Origin: Hemicordylus capensis
Lineage: Eukaryota; Chordata; Lepidosauria; Squamata; Cordylidae
Assembly (NCBI RefSeq): GCF_027244095.1
Contig: NC_069669.1
Location: 23,587,501-23,651,500 of the forward strand
Length of the DNA stretch: 64,000 nucleotides
Direction: 5' to 3'
Shown here: piece by piece, positions 21,226 through 31,499 of the stretch
How positions within the stretch are numbered: the first letter of the stretch is position 1
Layout of the letters: each line of letters begins with the position of its first letter
The notes under the pieces: generated by a model
Told to the model about the DNA's origin: nothing
Databases searched by the model: none
What the model saw: only the letters and a program-made list of their open reading frames with translations
Program-made: the position numbers and the translations under genes

Positions 21226-22689
21226 GTGGAAAGTGTTGGGGGGAACTATCGGGCAGGGGGCTCTCTAGGAACAGCTTCAGTCAAAGTTGGCAGCCTGACA
21301 CCCCAAATAAATGTCCTTGACTAGTGCAGAAATGTGGCTTTAATTGTGCAGCAAATAATTCAGTAATTCACAAAACAAGAAATATTTTAATGTTTTTCTT
21401 TGCAGAATGAATCAGTGTTAAGCTTCTCTGTAGTGCTCAGAGGTACACTTTTTCTAATAAACAGTAAAGGGGCACCAGTAACTCTGTGCCAAAATTCTAA
21501 GTTTTAAATTGGCCAGCCTGTCTTTTTAATTTTTGCCTGCTGTTTTATTTTTCAGGAGAAAAGGACAAGGGGCTATATCTTTGATATCACATCAGTTAAA
21601 ATGTTTTATTCAGAAGCCACAGTGGCTGTTTACGTCTTACGGGCAGTGGGGGAGATCTACAGAGCATCTGTACAGCTCAATACATATGGATTGTTATAGC
21701 CCAGTTTTATTTTTTTTAAAAGAATAATAAACATATCAATATTGTCGAAAATAGCAGCCTGGGTACCGTGGAGCATCCTTCCGCCTTTCATCTCCAGGCC
21801 TGCATCTCTGCTTCTCTACAATAAGCTGGCCTGCGAATGATAATTGATCCCCCCACCCCGGCCCACTGCTGCCGAAGGTCTGCAGGTTAGCTGTTGTTCC
21901 TCTGAATTATTGATGGGTGCTTTTCCTTGAGCATGTGATCTGCCCTTGACACACACTGTGCACAGGCAGCGAGATTTTTCTCTTTGTGTCACGCGAGATG
22001 TGGCGTTAGAAGCATCATGGTCTTCTTGTTCATCTGGACTCTACAGCAGGGGCAGATTTGCCATGGAGTGCCCTCTGCCACGTGCTCTCCACACAGCTCA
22101 CCAGGGAGGGGATTTAACCTGGCACGCTCACCCGCCACCCGCCACTGGCCTCTTCTGGCCTCTGCACGCCCCACTCGCCACCACTGCGGTTGTGGTCGGC
22201 TTGCTCCTCTTTCTTGAAGCCATGTGGCTTCATGACGTCACCACCCAGCACCTGTTCTCTTTGGGATGGGCTCACACTGGGGAGGTGGTGTCGCCATGCC
22301 ACACTGCGACCGGCAAAGGGAAGCAAAAAAGCCATGGCAGCCAGTGAAGGCTAGTGGTGGGCAACCAGCCCCCAAATGCAGAGACAAGCCACAGCCAGTG
22401 TCTCTGTGCCACTTCCCTGAAGGAGATGCTGCCTGGGAGCCCAGAGTCCAGAGCCAGACCACTGTGTGTGTAATGAGGGGTGCTGAACTTGTCACCTCCT
22501 AAAGCTGTCGGAGAAAGACCTCCTGAAGGCACCATCACAGCAAATGGCACCTTCTTCAGGGCACGGGTGGATTTCCACTGAGAAAGGAGTGTGTACGCAG
22601 AGGGTTAAGAGCCTTCCCCCCCCCTCCCCCCACCCAGTCAACCTGATCTGGATCGGGCCCAGATGCAGCTCCTGCTCTAGAGTTAAAGC
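21226..22689. other. single-copy DNA
   Basis: AT-rich to about 21,780, then GC-rich. A polypyrimidine C-run lies at 22,615-22,635. No gene or repeat family was recognised. Confidence 0.45.
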
Positions 22690-22989
22690 CAGTCCCTTAC
22701 TAGGCTATGATGCATTTTAGGTATCATGCTCAGCTTGGCCCCACATTTGCTCTCTATGTCACTGAAAGCTGTGTCTTGATCAGGGTGTCTAAGCACTCTC
22801 AAGCCATCTATTGTAATGCACTCTATACGTAGAGGCCAAAAACTTGAGGTAGGGCCTGGCTGCCTGGTGGTGATTCGTAGGTGCAGGTCAGCACCATCCC
22901 ATCCCACCACCTTGGAGGCATCTGCCCTGCCAGTCGGTCTGCTTCCAGGCTCTGTTCAAGGTTTTGAGCTTTAAAGCATCCCACACAGT

Positions 22990-23260
22990 CTGTGTCTGGT
23001 CATCTGTCCCCTGCTAAATGAGCCAAGAGGCACCTTTTCAAAGTGGGGATTCTCTTTATATTTTGCAGGGGGAGAGCAACTGGCTCTATCCGTCCCCAGC
23101 ACAGCGTCCTTCCAGTGGCTGTTGCTGGTGTCTGTCTTAGATTTCTTTCTCAGACTGTGAGCCTTTGGGGGACGGGGAGCCATTTTGTCTTTTGTTTGTT
23201 CTTTGGGAACAAAGTGGTATATAATTATTTGTCATATTTGTTGTTTTCAATATTCAAACA
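22990..23260 (+). mobile_element. L2-type LINE 3' end fragment (plus)
   Basis: aggcaccttttcaaagtggg, gggggagagcaactggctc, then cagactgtgagcctttgggg and gccattttgtcttttg. The actgtgagccctttggggac phrase recurs at 29.9 and 57.3 kb and matches the established L2 3'-end style. The fragment may extend back to about 22,690, but that part is unconfirmed. Confidence 0.5.
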
Positions 23261-24462
23261 GCTAAACAAGAAGATAAGCCATGCAATAGATCACAGCTGA
23301 TGGCGACTCACACAGCAGATGCCTCCACAGTTCACCTCCACCACCACAGCAATTGCTTTTAAAATGCTAAGGTGAAATGTTATCCCCCTGCCTGCACGCT
23401 GAAGGGGCACACTCCTTTCTCCGGTCTAGCAATTCCTTCAGCTGCATGTGCAGACCAGGCCCAAAAGACCAAACGGAAAAGGAACTCTGAGGCCCCAGGA
23501 ATTGGCCCCAAGGCCCATGTGGCCCTTGAAAGCACTCCTGGACATTTCCATGGCTTGGTTTTGGGAAGAGCTTTGGAGACAATATTGGAGAAACAAAATC
23601 TCCAGAAAGAGCCTGAGTCAGAGTTGGAGATTTAGCAGGAGGCAGCTGGGGTGGTCAGTACCATCGGGGCTGGGGCGGGCGGAGGGGGGAGACGACGACC
23701 AAGGCTCACTGTGGCTTTTGACAAGCTCTGCAGTCTGCACTCCTAGAGGTGCCAAAGCGGTGATCGCGTTGCAAGACCCTCATTTGGAGCATTTGTCTCC
23801 TGAGGTGGGACTGATGGTCACAATCGGTGGGCCTGGCCCCCAGCGGGCTCCTCCCCAGAGGCAGCTGCATGTCGGAGGAGCCCTGACCCCTGGTTCACAG
23901 CGGATGACGACCACCCTGAAGATGGCTCCAGACTCCCCTCAGCAGCATTTCAACACCAGCCTCCCCTTTGCCTGAAGAAGGCCGTGCTTTAACCCTCATG
24001 CATCCCAAACCATTTTCTTGAAATGCATTGACATTTCAAATGTATTGAATAGAAGAGGCTAAGTTGGGCACTGAGGGGGGCGGGGTGAGTTTTAATTGAT
24101 TGTATTACTTGAGGAAAAATAGAGCCAGCAAGGGCACTTTTGTTTGGAAGGATAAAAACAAAATTATTGGCTGAATACGGCTGAATTAAGCACTCTCAGT
24201 TCAGCCTCTCCAGAATGCTGACAATGCAGACGCGGATCAATACAGAAGCCATTTACACGGTGGGAGCTCTGGCTCTAGCTATTAACTACGAATTATACCA
24301 AGTGTGCTGCTGAACTGATTGAACTCTTTCCAAAGTGCACAGACTGGTGGCCAAACATGCCAGCCACGGAGCCTGGCATCCTCACCAGCTTCCAGCTGCC
24401 CCACGGTGGGCTGTGGCCCCAGAAAGGTGAGGCGAGACCACCTGAGGAGAGAGGAATGGCCT
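23261..24462. other. single-copy DNA
   Basis: No gene was recognised. 24,000-24,320 is AT-rich and repeat-poor. Confidence 0.4.
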
Positions 24463-24690
24463 TAAGAACCTAAGAGCAGCCCTGCTGGATCCGGCCCCCG
24501 AAGGATCCTGTTCCCCACAGTGGCCCAGCAGATGCCGCTGGGAAGCAGCCCACAGGCAGGAGCCAGTCAAGGGCATGTGGTCTCCCCTGCCCCTGGGATC
24601 CGGAGGCTTCCTGCCTCGGAGGCTGGAGGTGGCCTATAGCCACCAGACTAGTAGCCACTGATAGGCCTCTCCTCCATAAATTTGTTCTAC
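24463..24690 (-). mobile_element. CR1-type LINE, 3' UTR fragment (minus)
   Basis: taagaacctaagagcagccc, ctgctggatccggccc, ggaggctggaggtggcc and cctctcctcca are the reverse of the CR1 3' UTR seen at 36.4-36.63 kb. 5'-truncated. Confidence 0.85.
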
Positions 24691-24733
24691 GCTACCCTGG
24701 GATGGCTCAGAGCACAGTATCCTGATATTGTGA

Positions 24734-24853
24734 CCCCAGTTGATGTTGTACTACATCTCCCATCATCTAGAGCCATCACATCCAAGCATTGTGGCAGGGG
24801 ATGATGGGAGTTGTATTCTAACAACATCTGGGGACCTAAGGTTGGGAACCTTA
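24734..24853. mobile_element. palindromic MITE
   Basis: Arms ccagttgatgttgtactaca and ttgtattctaacaacatctg, with inner gatgatgggagttgta. The centre carries extra sequence (atctagagccatcacatcc). Same family as 6012-6120, moderately diverged. Confidence 0.75.
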
Positions 24854-24954
24854 GGAAGTCTACACAAGCCCTGATCCAGCATGGGATCAGCACAGGATCT
24901 TCATGGGGAGGAGGCAGGGTAGCTTTGCTGCAAGGATTTTGCCACTGGTCTTGT

Positions 24955-25520
24955 CAGTTACCTCCCAGTTGGTGCAGGATGCAGCAGCCAAGCTGGTCTC
25001 TGGGGCTACCCAAAGAGATCACAGTACTCCTGTTCCCTGAGAACTACATGGTGGCCAATAAGCTTCCAGGCCAAACACAAAGGGCTGGCCATTAGTTATA
25101 AAGCCCTGGGTGGCTGCGGGGGGGGTGGCTATTTAAGAGAGCACCGCCTTCATGAACCCCATTGCCCAGTGAAAAGATCCTTGGGGGAGGTCTGGCTGCC
25201 GTTGCCATGGGCTTGTCTGGTGGTGACCCCAAACAGAGCCTTCCCTAGACCTGCCACAGGACTTTGGAACCCACAGAATTGCCCCCCACCCCCCACATAT
25301 CTCTGGTTGCTTTTCAGAGTGAGCTGAAGCCATGCCTGCTTAATCAGGCCTTTGGCTAAATAGTTGTAAAGTTTGTACTGCAAGAGAATTTTTAAATTGT
25401 TTTAATTTAATATTTTAATTGTTGTTCACTCTGCTTAAATTTTGGTTTATTTTGCAAACTGCCCAGAGAGAGATATGTTGGGTGGTACAGCATAGAAATA
25501 CGCTCAGTAAGCCGATAAAT
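24955..25520 (+). mobile_element. L2-type LINE, 3' part (plus)
   Basis: The plus strand begins in the ORF C-terminus. At 24,968-25,005 it reads VQDAAAKLVSGAT, equivalent to the VQNAAARLLSG motif of L2-group LINEs, and passes through cacaaagggctggccattag and aaagccctgggtgg. The 3' UTR ends with gcaaactgcccagagagaga and gggtggtacagcatagaaat. Broken frames, inactive. Confidence 0.8.
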
Positions 25521-26990
25521 GCCCAGCAGCTGCTGTGTCAGGAGGGGAAGTCCTCTGGCCCCATGGCTGCTTAGCAGACCCTCAAGCCCCCCACCTCAGC
25601 CAGTCGGCCCAGCTCCCAAATTAAGGTAGGGGGCTTCTCCTGCCCTCGTGAGGATTGTATGAACTGCCCTTATGACAGTGCAGTGTCTGACCCTTTGCTA
25701 TGAAGTTCCAGTCTAGTGGATGGGGGGCGGGGGGGTTGAATGAGGGAGCCAGAAATAATGGGGGGGGGCACCCACTCCCTCTTGAGATCATCCCTGCACA
25801 CTTGCTTCATTAAACCCAGGATGTAGCACAGACTTGCTTCCAATTTGCTTCCATGCCACAGTGAAGAGAGAGCACTGGGTTTTTTTCTCCCCCACCCACG
25901 AGAGTCGGCTGTTGTAACTCATCCATCCTTCCGATAAATCCACAGGCAGAAGGCAGAGGTTGGACCACAGAGGGCAGCGGAAAGGACCCTCTGCTGCTAC
26001 GCTGCACTGGAGTGAGAGCCGTAGGCAGAGATTTGGATGACAGGAGAGATGTAATCTCAGACACAGTTTGCCATTTGCAGACGTCAGGGTTACAAATTGC
26101 AGTCTGAATTTCTGCTCGATGGCCATGAAAGTCAATTATTACTATTAAATATTTAGATTGCCCCACCACTCAAGCCACCATGATTCTGTTCATCTGCCGG
26201 TTTGAACTGTCCGCCTTATTAAATGGCCCCTCTGTGGAAGAGGATGTGCCGCTGAAGAGCCCCAAGCCTCTCATACAGGGACGGCACATAAAAACCCTCC
26301 GGTGGCTCAAAGGCGTCACTCTTTCTGCCTTCGTTCCAGCAGCTCCTGATCATCCTCAGCTGCTGACCCCCCATGGACACACACATGCACAAGCATGCAC
26401 AAGCATACACACAATAATCTAAGCACTGGGAACCTTCATCTGATACTCTCTGTTTTATCTACAACTTGAGTCTGACCCAGAGGAAGCAGGACCAGCCCTG
26501 GACCCAGCCTTGAGTCCTGAAACGGAGTCAAAGCCTGAAAGAGTTTCAGAGTGAGGCCCCCCCTCAAAAAAACACCAGCATCCTCAGAACCTGAACCCCC
26601 AGAGCAGCTGACCTCTTCCAGACCTCTTCGCATTCCCTGATATCTACATGTCACACCAGCAACAGGCTAGGCAGAATCAAGTTGGGAGGAGGAAGACTGC
26701 CAGGCTCCAGAACGCTGCCCCTTTGAGGCTTTCACACTTCAGGCAGAGCATCAGAGTCCAGGAGGGACAGTCTGAACTCAAACATATTTGAGAACTTTGC
26801 CTGCCTTTGACCGCTGCCAGAACAACCTGTCCCCGGGAGCTGTCTGTGGTGCTGAAACATGCTCCCATACCTTGTGGGCTGGCTCCCTTATGGGGTGGGC
26901 CATATATTCCCTTCCACCTCATGGTCAGCAAAAGCGATTAAAATCCAACTTAAAGCAATGTCACCTAAAATCCCACGGCAGCTAAAACAT
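25521..26990. other. single-copy DNA, possible conserved patch
   Basis: Near 25,676-25,730 is a reverse piece of repeat family X (ctatgaagttccagtcta). 26,020-26,160 is repeat-poor with an AT-rich core (attattactattaaatattt), a candidate conserved element by character only. A short ACAC/ATGCAC patch lies near 26,378-26,412. Confidence 0.3.
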
Positions 26991-26999
26991 TCTGAAACA

Positions 27000-27800
27000 A
27001 GACTGCAGAATCACCGATAGCAAAATAGGCAAGCAGCAAGGAGCAAAAAGATTATATTATTCTGCTCCAAAAGCTTGAGAGAATAGCATTAACTTGATAT
27101 CTAAAGGATATAAGGTTAGGAGCCACATGAATGTCTGACTGAGATGATGTGGAAGGCAGTTCTGGTTCTCTTTTGAATGAACTAAATCAGTTGCCCCAGA
27201 GGAAGAGTTGTAACATTTGAAACATGTTGACCTAATAAATCATCCTCTAAATTTTGTGGTCTCTGCATACTGAGTATGCATTTTTTTTATTCAGCCCTTT
27301 AAAAATGAAGCAAGAGTGGATTCCCAACACACCAGTTCCACTTTGAAAATAAGGCCAGGTCACTTGAAATTCCAAAGTCCATGGAGAATTTTTGGAAACA
27401 TCCCAAATTTAGTTTTTAATAGAAAGCAAACTAAGACTCTGATGCTGTGGAAAAGTATCTTTTCCTCAAGCTGTGCTCTGCTCACAATGCCATGGAACAC
27501 ATCGCTGTTGGGTGATAAATCCAGACAAAGAACATAATGTGCCAAAAAAAGGAAAGTTATTCCATTCTTGAAAGATAAATGGCCACTAAAGACCACCATT
27601 TGTACTGGTATCTACTTTGCAATAGGGCTTTCTATTAGGCCATCCATCAGTTCTCTTCTCCATCAACATCTTGACATAGAAAAAGTGGAATGCTGACCAG
27701 CCGTGGTGAAGCTGGGAGGATTTTCCTCCATCAGCGTATCAGGCAGTCCACAAGATGAATTCAGACTGCAATGGTGAGCTTGCAGAGTGAAGCAGCATTG
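27000..27800 (+). mobile_element. possible Penelope-like or other retroelement end
   Basis: At 27,193-27,270 the order ccagaggaagagttgtaac, gaaacatgttgacct, aataaatcatcctc and ttttgtggtctctgc resembles a phrase common near the termini of vertebrate Penelope-like elements (gaggaag ... gaaac ... aataaa). No GIY-YIG or RT coding part is visible nearby. The assignment is by resemblance only. Confidence 0.3.
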
Positions 27801-27940
27801 AATGGCAGGATTTGTGACTTATCATTTATATTTATGTATTTATCATTTATATTTATGTATTTATTTATCATATTTATATACTGCCTGGTATATACATCTC
27901 TCAGTGGGGTATATAATACAAGTTAAAATATAAAAATTAA

Positions 27941-28170
27941 GAGAGCCAGCGTGGTGTAGTGGTTAGAGTGCTGGACTAGGACCAGGAAGACCTGAGTTCA
28001 AATCCCCATTCAGCCATGAAAACTAGCTGGGTGACTCTGGGCCAGTCACGTCTCTCTCAGCCTAACCTACTTCACAGGGTTGTTGTGAAAGAGAAGCTCA
28101 AGTATGTAGTACACCGCTCTGGGCTCCTTGGAGGAAGAGAGGGATATAAATGTAAAAATAATAATAATAA
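27941..28170 (+). mobile_element. Sauria-type tRNA SINE
   Basis: gagagccagcgtggtgtagt starts a tRNA-derived head (box A-like region gtagtggttagagtg, box B gttcaaatcc). The conserved Sauria body follows: tgactctgggccagtcac, cagcctaacctacttcac, agggttgttgtga, and the RTE-like end gctccttggaggaag with an (aat)n tail. This is the established squamate tRNA-RTE SINE family. It is fairly well preserved, so moderately young. Confidence 0.92.
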
Positions 28171-28591
28171 CTAGTGGGCCCGGGCACAGAGCATCTGTGC
28201 CTCTAGTTGGGCTCTGCCCAAGCCCACTGCCGCCGCCCGCAGCTCCGGCCGGGCCCGCCGCTAGCCGGGCCCGCCGCCGCCTCTCCTGGCTTCCCCCGCC
28301 GCCGCCTCCAGCCGAGCCCGCCGCCTCCTCCGGCTTCCCCCGGGCCCGCCGCTTCCTCCCGGCCGAGCCCGCCGCCTCCTCCGGCTGGGCCCGCCGCTGC
28401 CTAGCCCGGCTTCCCCTGCCGCCTCCTCGCCTCGCCCGGCCAGGTCTGCCGCCTCGGCTCCTTGGCCTGTCCCCGTCGCCGCTGTTCTCCTGGATGCGCC
28501 AGCCAATCAGGCGCCCCCGCAGCTCAGCCAATCAGCTGGGCTGCCGGGACGCATTTTTCTTGGGCACACCCAGGAGAATTATATATATAGA
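28171..28591 (-). mobile_element. non-autonomous Helitron with GC-rich cargo
   Basis: Read on the minus strand, the 5' end is TCTATATATATAATTCTCC after a host A. The 3' end is an 8-bp hairpin (GGCACAGA-TGC-TCTGTGCC, 28,183-28,201), 8 nt of CGGGCCCA and the terminal CTAG, followed by a host T. A TC start, subterminal hairpin, CTRR end and A/T insertion without target duplication are the Helitron hallmarks. It sits in the (AAT)n tail of the SINE. It has no Rep/helicase gene. The interior is CpG-rich cargo. Confidence 0.8.
28229..28560. promoter_or_regulatory. CpG-rich Helitron cargo with paired CCAAT boxes
   Basis: Dense CCGCC and GCCGCC repeats followed by two cagccaatcag or agccaatcag motifs, with CCAAT at 28,503-28,507 and 28,528-28,532, 25 bp apart. 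CpG density plus spaced CCAAT (NF-Y-type) boxes resembles a housekeeping promoter or CpG island. Helitrons are known to capture such fragments. Whether this one came from a host gene or was built by internal duplication is not known. Confidence 0.4.
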
Positions 28592-29210
28592 TAATAATAA
28601 AAATAAACAAAACACAATTCACAAAGTGAAACTATTAAAATAATTCCACAGGATAAAAAACACTAGACAGTTTACAATTAATTTTAACTAAGACTGAGGA
28701 AACAGTGTCTTAAGGGTCTTTTTAAAAGTAATCAGAGATGGAGAAGTTCTTGTTTTGACAGGGAGGACATTCCAAAGCCCTGATACAGCCACAGAGAAGG
28801 CCCGGCCCCCAGTTACCCCCAGACAAGCCGGTGGCAACTGTAACCAGACCTCTCCAGTTGATCTTAATAGGTGCCAGGGTCCATGACAAAGAAGGCAGTC
28901 TCTTAAATACCCAAACTCAGGCCTTTCAGGGCTTTATAGGTAATGAGCAGCACTTTGTATTACTCTTGGAAATATAACAGCAGCCAGTGCAGTTCTTTCA
29001 GAATCTGTATTATACGGTCCCTTTCTGTTGTCCCAGAGACCAACCTGGCTGCCGCATTCTGTAGTTGTAGTTTTTGAACTATGCACAAAGGCAGCCCCAC
29101 GTAGAGTACATTACAGTGGTCAAGCCTGGCGGTCACCAGCATATGCATCACTGTTTTAAGGCTATTTACCTCCAGAAAGGGACAATTTTCTTGATTTTTT
29201 TCAGAGGAAT

Positions 29211-29904
29211 CACAATTGGCAGGAATGTCCTCCAAAGAGTATTCCGTGGAGAGAGTACAATTTGTTCATTGTTGCCTAACCCCACCTTAACCTTCCCCTT
29301 CATGCAAAAGTGACTGCAACTGTACCCTACTCATCTGTGGGTAGGGACAAAGCAAGCTGTAATTGGAGCAACGCTATCACCTATGTTCCCTCTTAGTATC
29401 TGTCAGTCGACTAAAGAACTGTCCCTGTGTGTATTTCCCTCACTCCATTGTGGCTCAGGAGCTTCTCTATGCCCAGAATTCCACTTTTCTTGGATTCCAG
29501 ATAGATGCATCTGGGTACAGATCTGTAGCTGATCATACAAATGACAAAAGTCATACAAATGTTGACCCTAACTTGTGAATAGGGCGATGGAGCATTGCTA
29601 TCATCGCTTCAGGACTATGCAGCTGGGTTGCTCTGACAGACCTGGCGGATGGCCACGCCCTTTGCCGGCCATTGTCGGAGGGAGTTCTGCATGTCATGAA
29701 GAGGGCAGGGCAGGGCTGGCCCAGCAGGCCTACCGGGCCTCCGACCAGCCCCATCTGACATGATAGTGGGGAGGGTCCCCTCTTGGCATGGCCCCACCTG
29801 ACAGTGTCAGTGTTTGGTTAGCTTGGAACTGAGCAATTTGGAGCGTGCTCAGGACTCATCATTGCCGGTGGTGTGGCAGTGTGTGTGTGTGGCAGTGCGC
29901 GTGA
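29211..29904. other. single-copy DNA
   Basis: No recognised gene or repeat. A short gtgtgtgtgtggcagtg patch lies near 29,880-29,896. Confidence 0.4.
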
Positions 29905-30010
29905 GTTCTAGACTGTGAGCCCTTTGGGGACAGGGAGCCATTGCTTATGCTTTTTGCTATGTATATCTTTTGGATGACTTCTTTGTTGACAAGTGGTATA
30001 TAACTACGAT
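29905..30010 (+). mobile_element. L2-type LINE 3' end fragment
   Basis: ctagactgtgagccctttgg, ggacagggagccattgct and caagtggtatataacta match the 3' end seen at 23.15 and 57.33 kb. Confidence 0.55.
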
Positions 30011-30221
30011 TATATCCACAGTAACAACTTTTATTCCTGCATTTGTGCATGTTCACTTTGGAATCATTTCCATTTGCATCCTTATTTCCCACTTTATGTT
30101 AACAATGCTCATATATGTACCGATACAGTGTGTCTGTAAAAACATGTTATTTCAAATAAGTTGCTTGACAAAAAGAGCATTAGGCTGCTTACAGAAAGTG
30201 GTTGTCTTTATCATATATGAA

Positions 30222-30250
30222 TCCTTCCTTCCTTCCTTCCTTCCTTCCTT
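30222..30250 (+). repeat. (TTCC)n microsatellite
   Basis: Seven near-perfect CCTT/TTCC units. Confidence 0.95.
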
Positions 30251-31239
30251 TACTTCCCGAACTCTACAAAACATCCAGCCAGCTTTCCTCCAGCAGGGTT
30301 TGGTGGTGGTGTGAAATGCCTGTTGTCAGACTGCCACCTAGATGTGTGCTAGTCACATCACTGGGAAGTGTTGGGGTTTTCTTCTGTGGCTGTTCTTAAG
30401 CCATTTGTCTCAGAAGTGGGCTGAAATCCACACTGGGTTGAACTCGTTTTCATTCCAAAGAGGGTGACGGCAGAAGGGATTGAAAACAGCTGGATTTATG
30501 GGGCCCCATCCCAGACCCCCATCCCTCCCCACCAGGGGTTTATCTGTGAGGAATCTCCTGCCTTTCATTTCTACACTCAGGCATCCACCGCCCACCTGCC
30601 CCCAGGAGCTCAGAACAGTAACAGACCTCAGCCATCAGCATCAACTCATCACCTGCCACAGAGACCAACCCTGCAGAAATAAGTCCCAAACGTCACTGCC
30701 CAAGTCATCCCGCCTGGGTGGGTGGGCTGGCTGCACTTGTGCCGCTAAGCCGCAGCCCAGCAAGGATGCTGCATAAATGCTGCACAACAACCTCTAAGCC
30801 CGTCCCACCCCGCTGCTAGCAAGAGCAGGCTGGCCATTGGTCAGGTCAAGCCGTGCGGGCTGGTCAATGAGTCATTGGGGCAGGAGGGGGGAGGCGGACT
30901 GGTGAGGTGGCTGCTGGGAACCGGTGGTGGCTGCGCCTCCTTTGGCTGGTTGGCCCCAGCCGCTGCCAGTCCAGGCTGCAGCGACGAATGGCTCTTGAGC
31001 TCCAGGATAAGGTCGCTGGCCGCAGAGGAGGCGGCCACGCTCCACAGATGCCACTGGCTCCTGAACATTGCACAGGCAACCCTTCAGTGTGTGTGTGAGG
31101 GCAACACGGTTAGAAGCACCTGGGCCCTTCGTGGTATGGCGTTAACTGTGTGACAACAGCAGCAGTTCCAGCTCACAAGCCAGAGATGGAAGTTGCCCTG
31201 TCCATGTTCTGGTGCAAATGGCCTTGGTCTTCGGCGGGC

Positions 31240-31241
<2 letters not shown>
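30251..31241. other. single-copy DNA, GC-rich in second half
   Basis: No repeat was recognised. 30,830-31,060 is GC-rich with overlapping open frames on both strands that show no domains. Confidence 0.4.

Positions 31242-31286
<45 letters not shown>
31242..31286 (+). repeat. (GT)n microsatellite
   Basis: About 22 uninterrupted GT units. Confidence 0.97.
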
Positions 31287-31290
<4 letters not shown>

Positions 31291-31371
31291 TGCTCTAAAC
31301 TAGCTGACTTTTCTGCTGTAAATTAGAAGCCAATAAGGAAAACCACTCCCCAAACCAGCTCATCTGATCTG

Positions 31372-31480
31372 AGGAGGAGATCTGGTCTGGCAGTAGTGAG
31401 GGTGGCGTGTCCCCCTGTGCTAAACAGGGTCCCTCCTGGTTTGGATGGGTGACTCCGTCTGAGTGCTGTACGATATACCG
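31372..31480 (+). mobile_element. composite 5S/tRNA SINE, 5' fragment
   Basis: gatctggtctggcagtagtg, gctaaacagggtccctcctg and tggatgggtgactccgtc represent the leader and 5S-like block, then a short tRNA-like piece (ggtagctcagcggga). The body and tail are missing, which is unusual because SINE copies normally lose the 5' side. Confidence 0.65.
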
Positions 31481-31499
31481 GTAGCTCAGCGGGAGACAG

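Larger units (their letters stand above)
27822..29210 (-). mobile_element. L2-type LINE, 5'-truncated (minus), carries nested insertions
   Basis: The 3' tail (tatttatgtatttatttatc) starts at about 27,822. The element continues beyond the insertions at 28,592 through the 3' UTR into coding sequence near 28,980-29,190, where the minus strand reads ARLDHCNVLYVGLPL and ILKELHWL, the L2-group C-terminal motifs. It is interrupted by a Sauria SINE (27,941-28,170) whose tail holds a Helitron (28,171-28,591). The insertion order is therefore L2, then SINE, then Helitron. Confidence 0.85.

Noticed and set aside
28173-28228. Ribozyme (hammerhead, HDV-like or twister) as explanation for the three-way junction
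   Set aside because: The conserved core bases of these ribozymes are not present in the junction linkers. A Helitron 3' end explains the inner hairpin and CTAG.
28067-28643. Pro/Ala/Gly/Arg-rich open frames on both strands (154 and 171 codons)
   Set aside because: They are translations of the CCG-rich Helitron cargo and SINE. Low complexity on both strands is not evidence for a gene.
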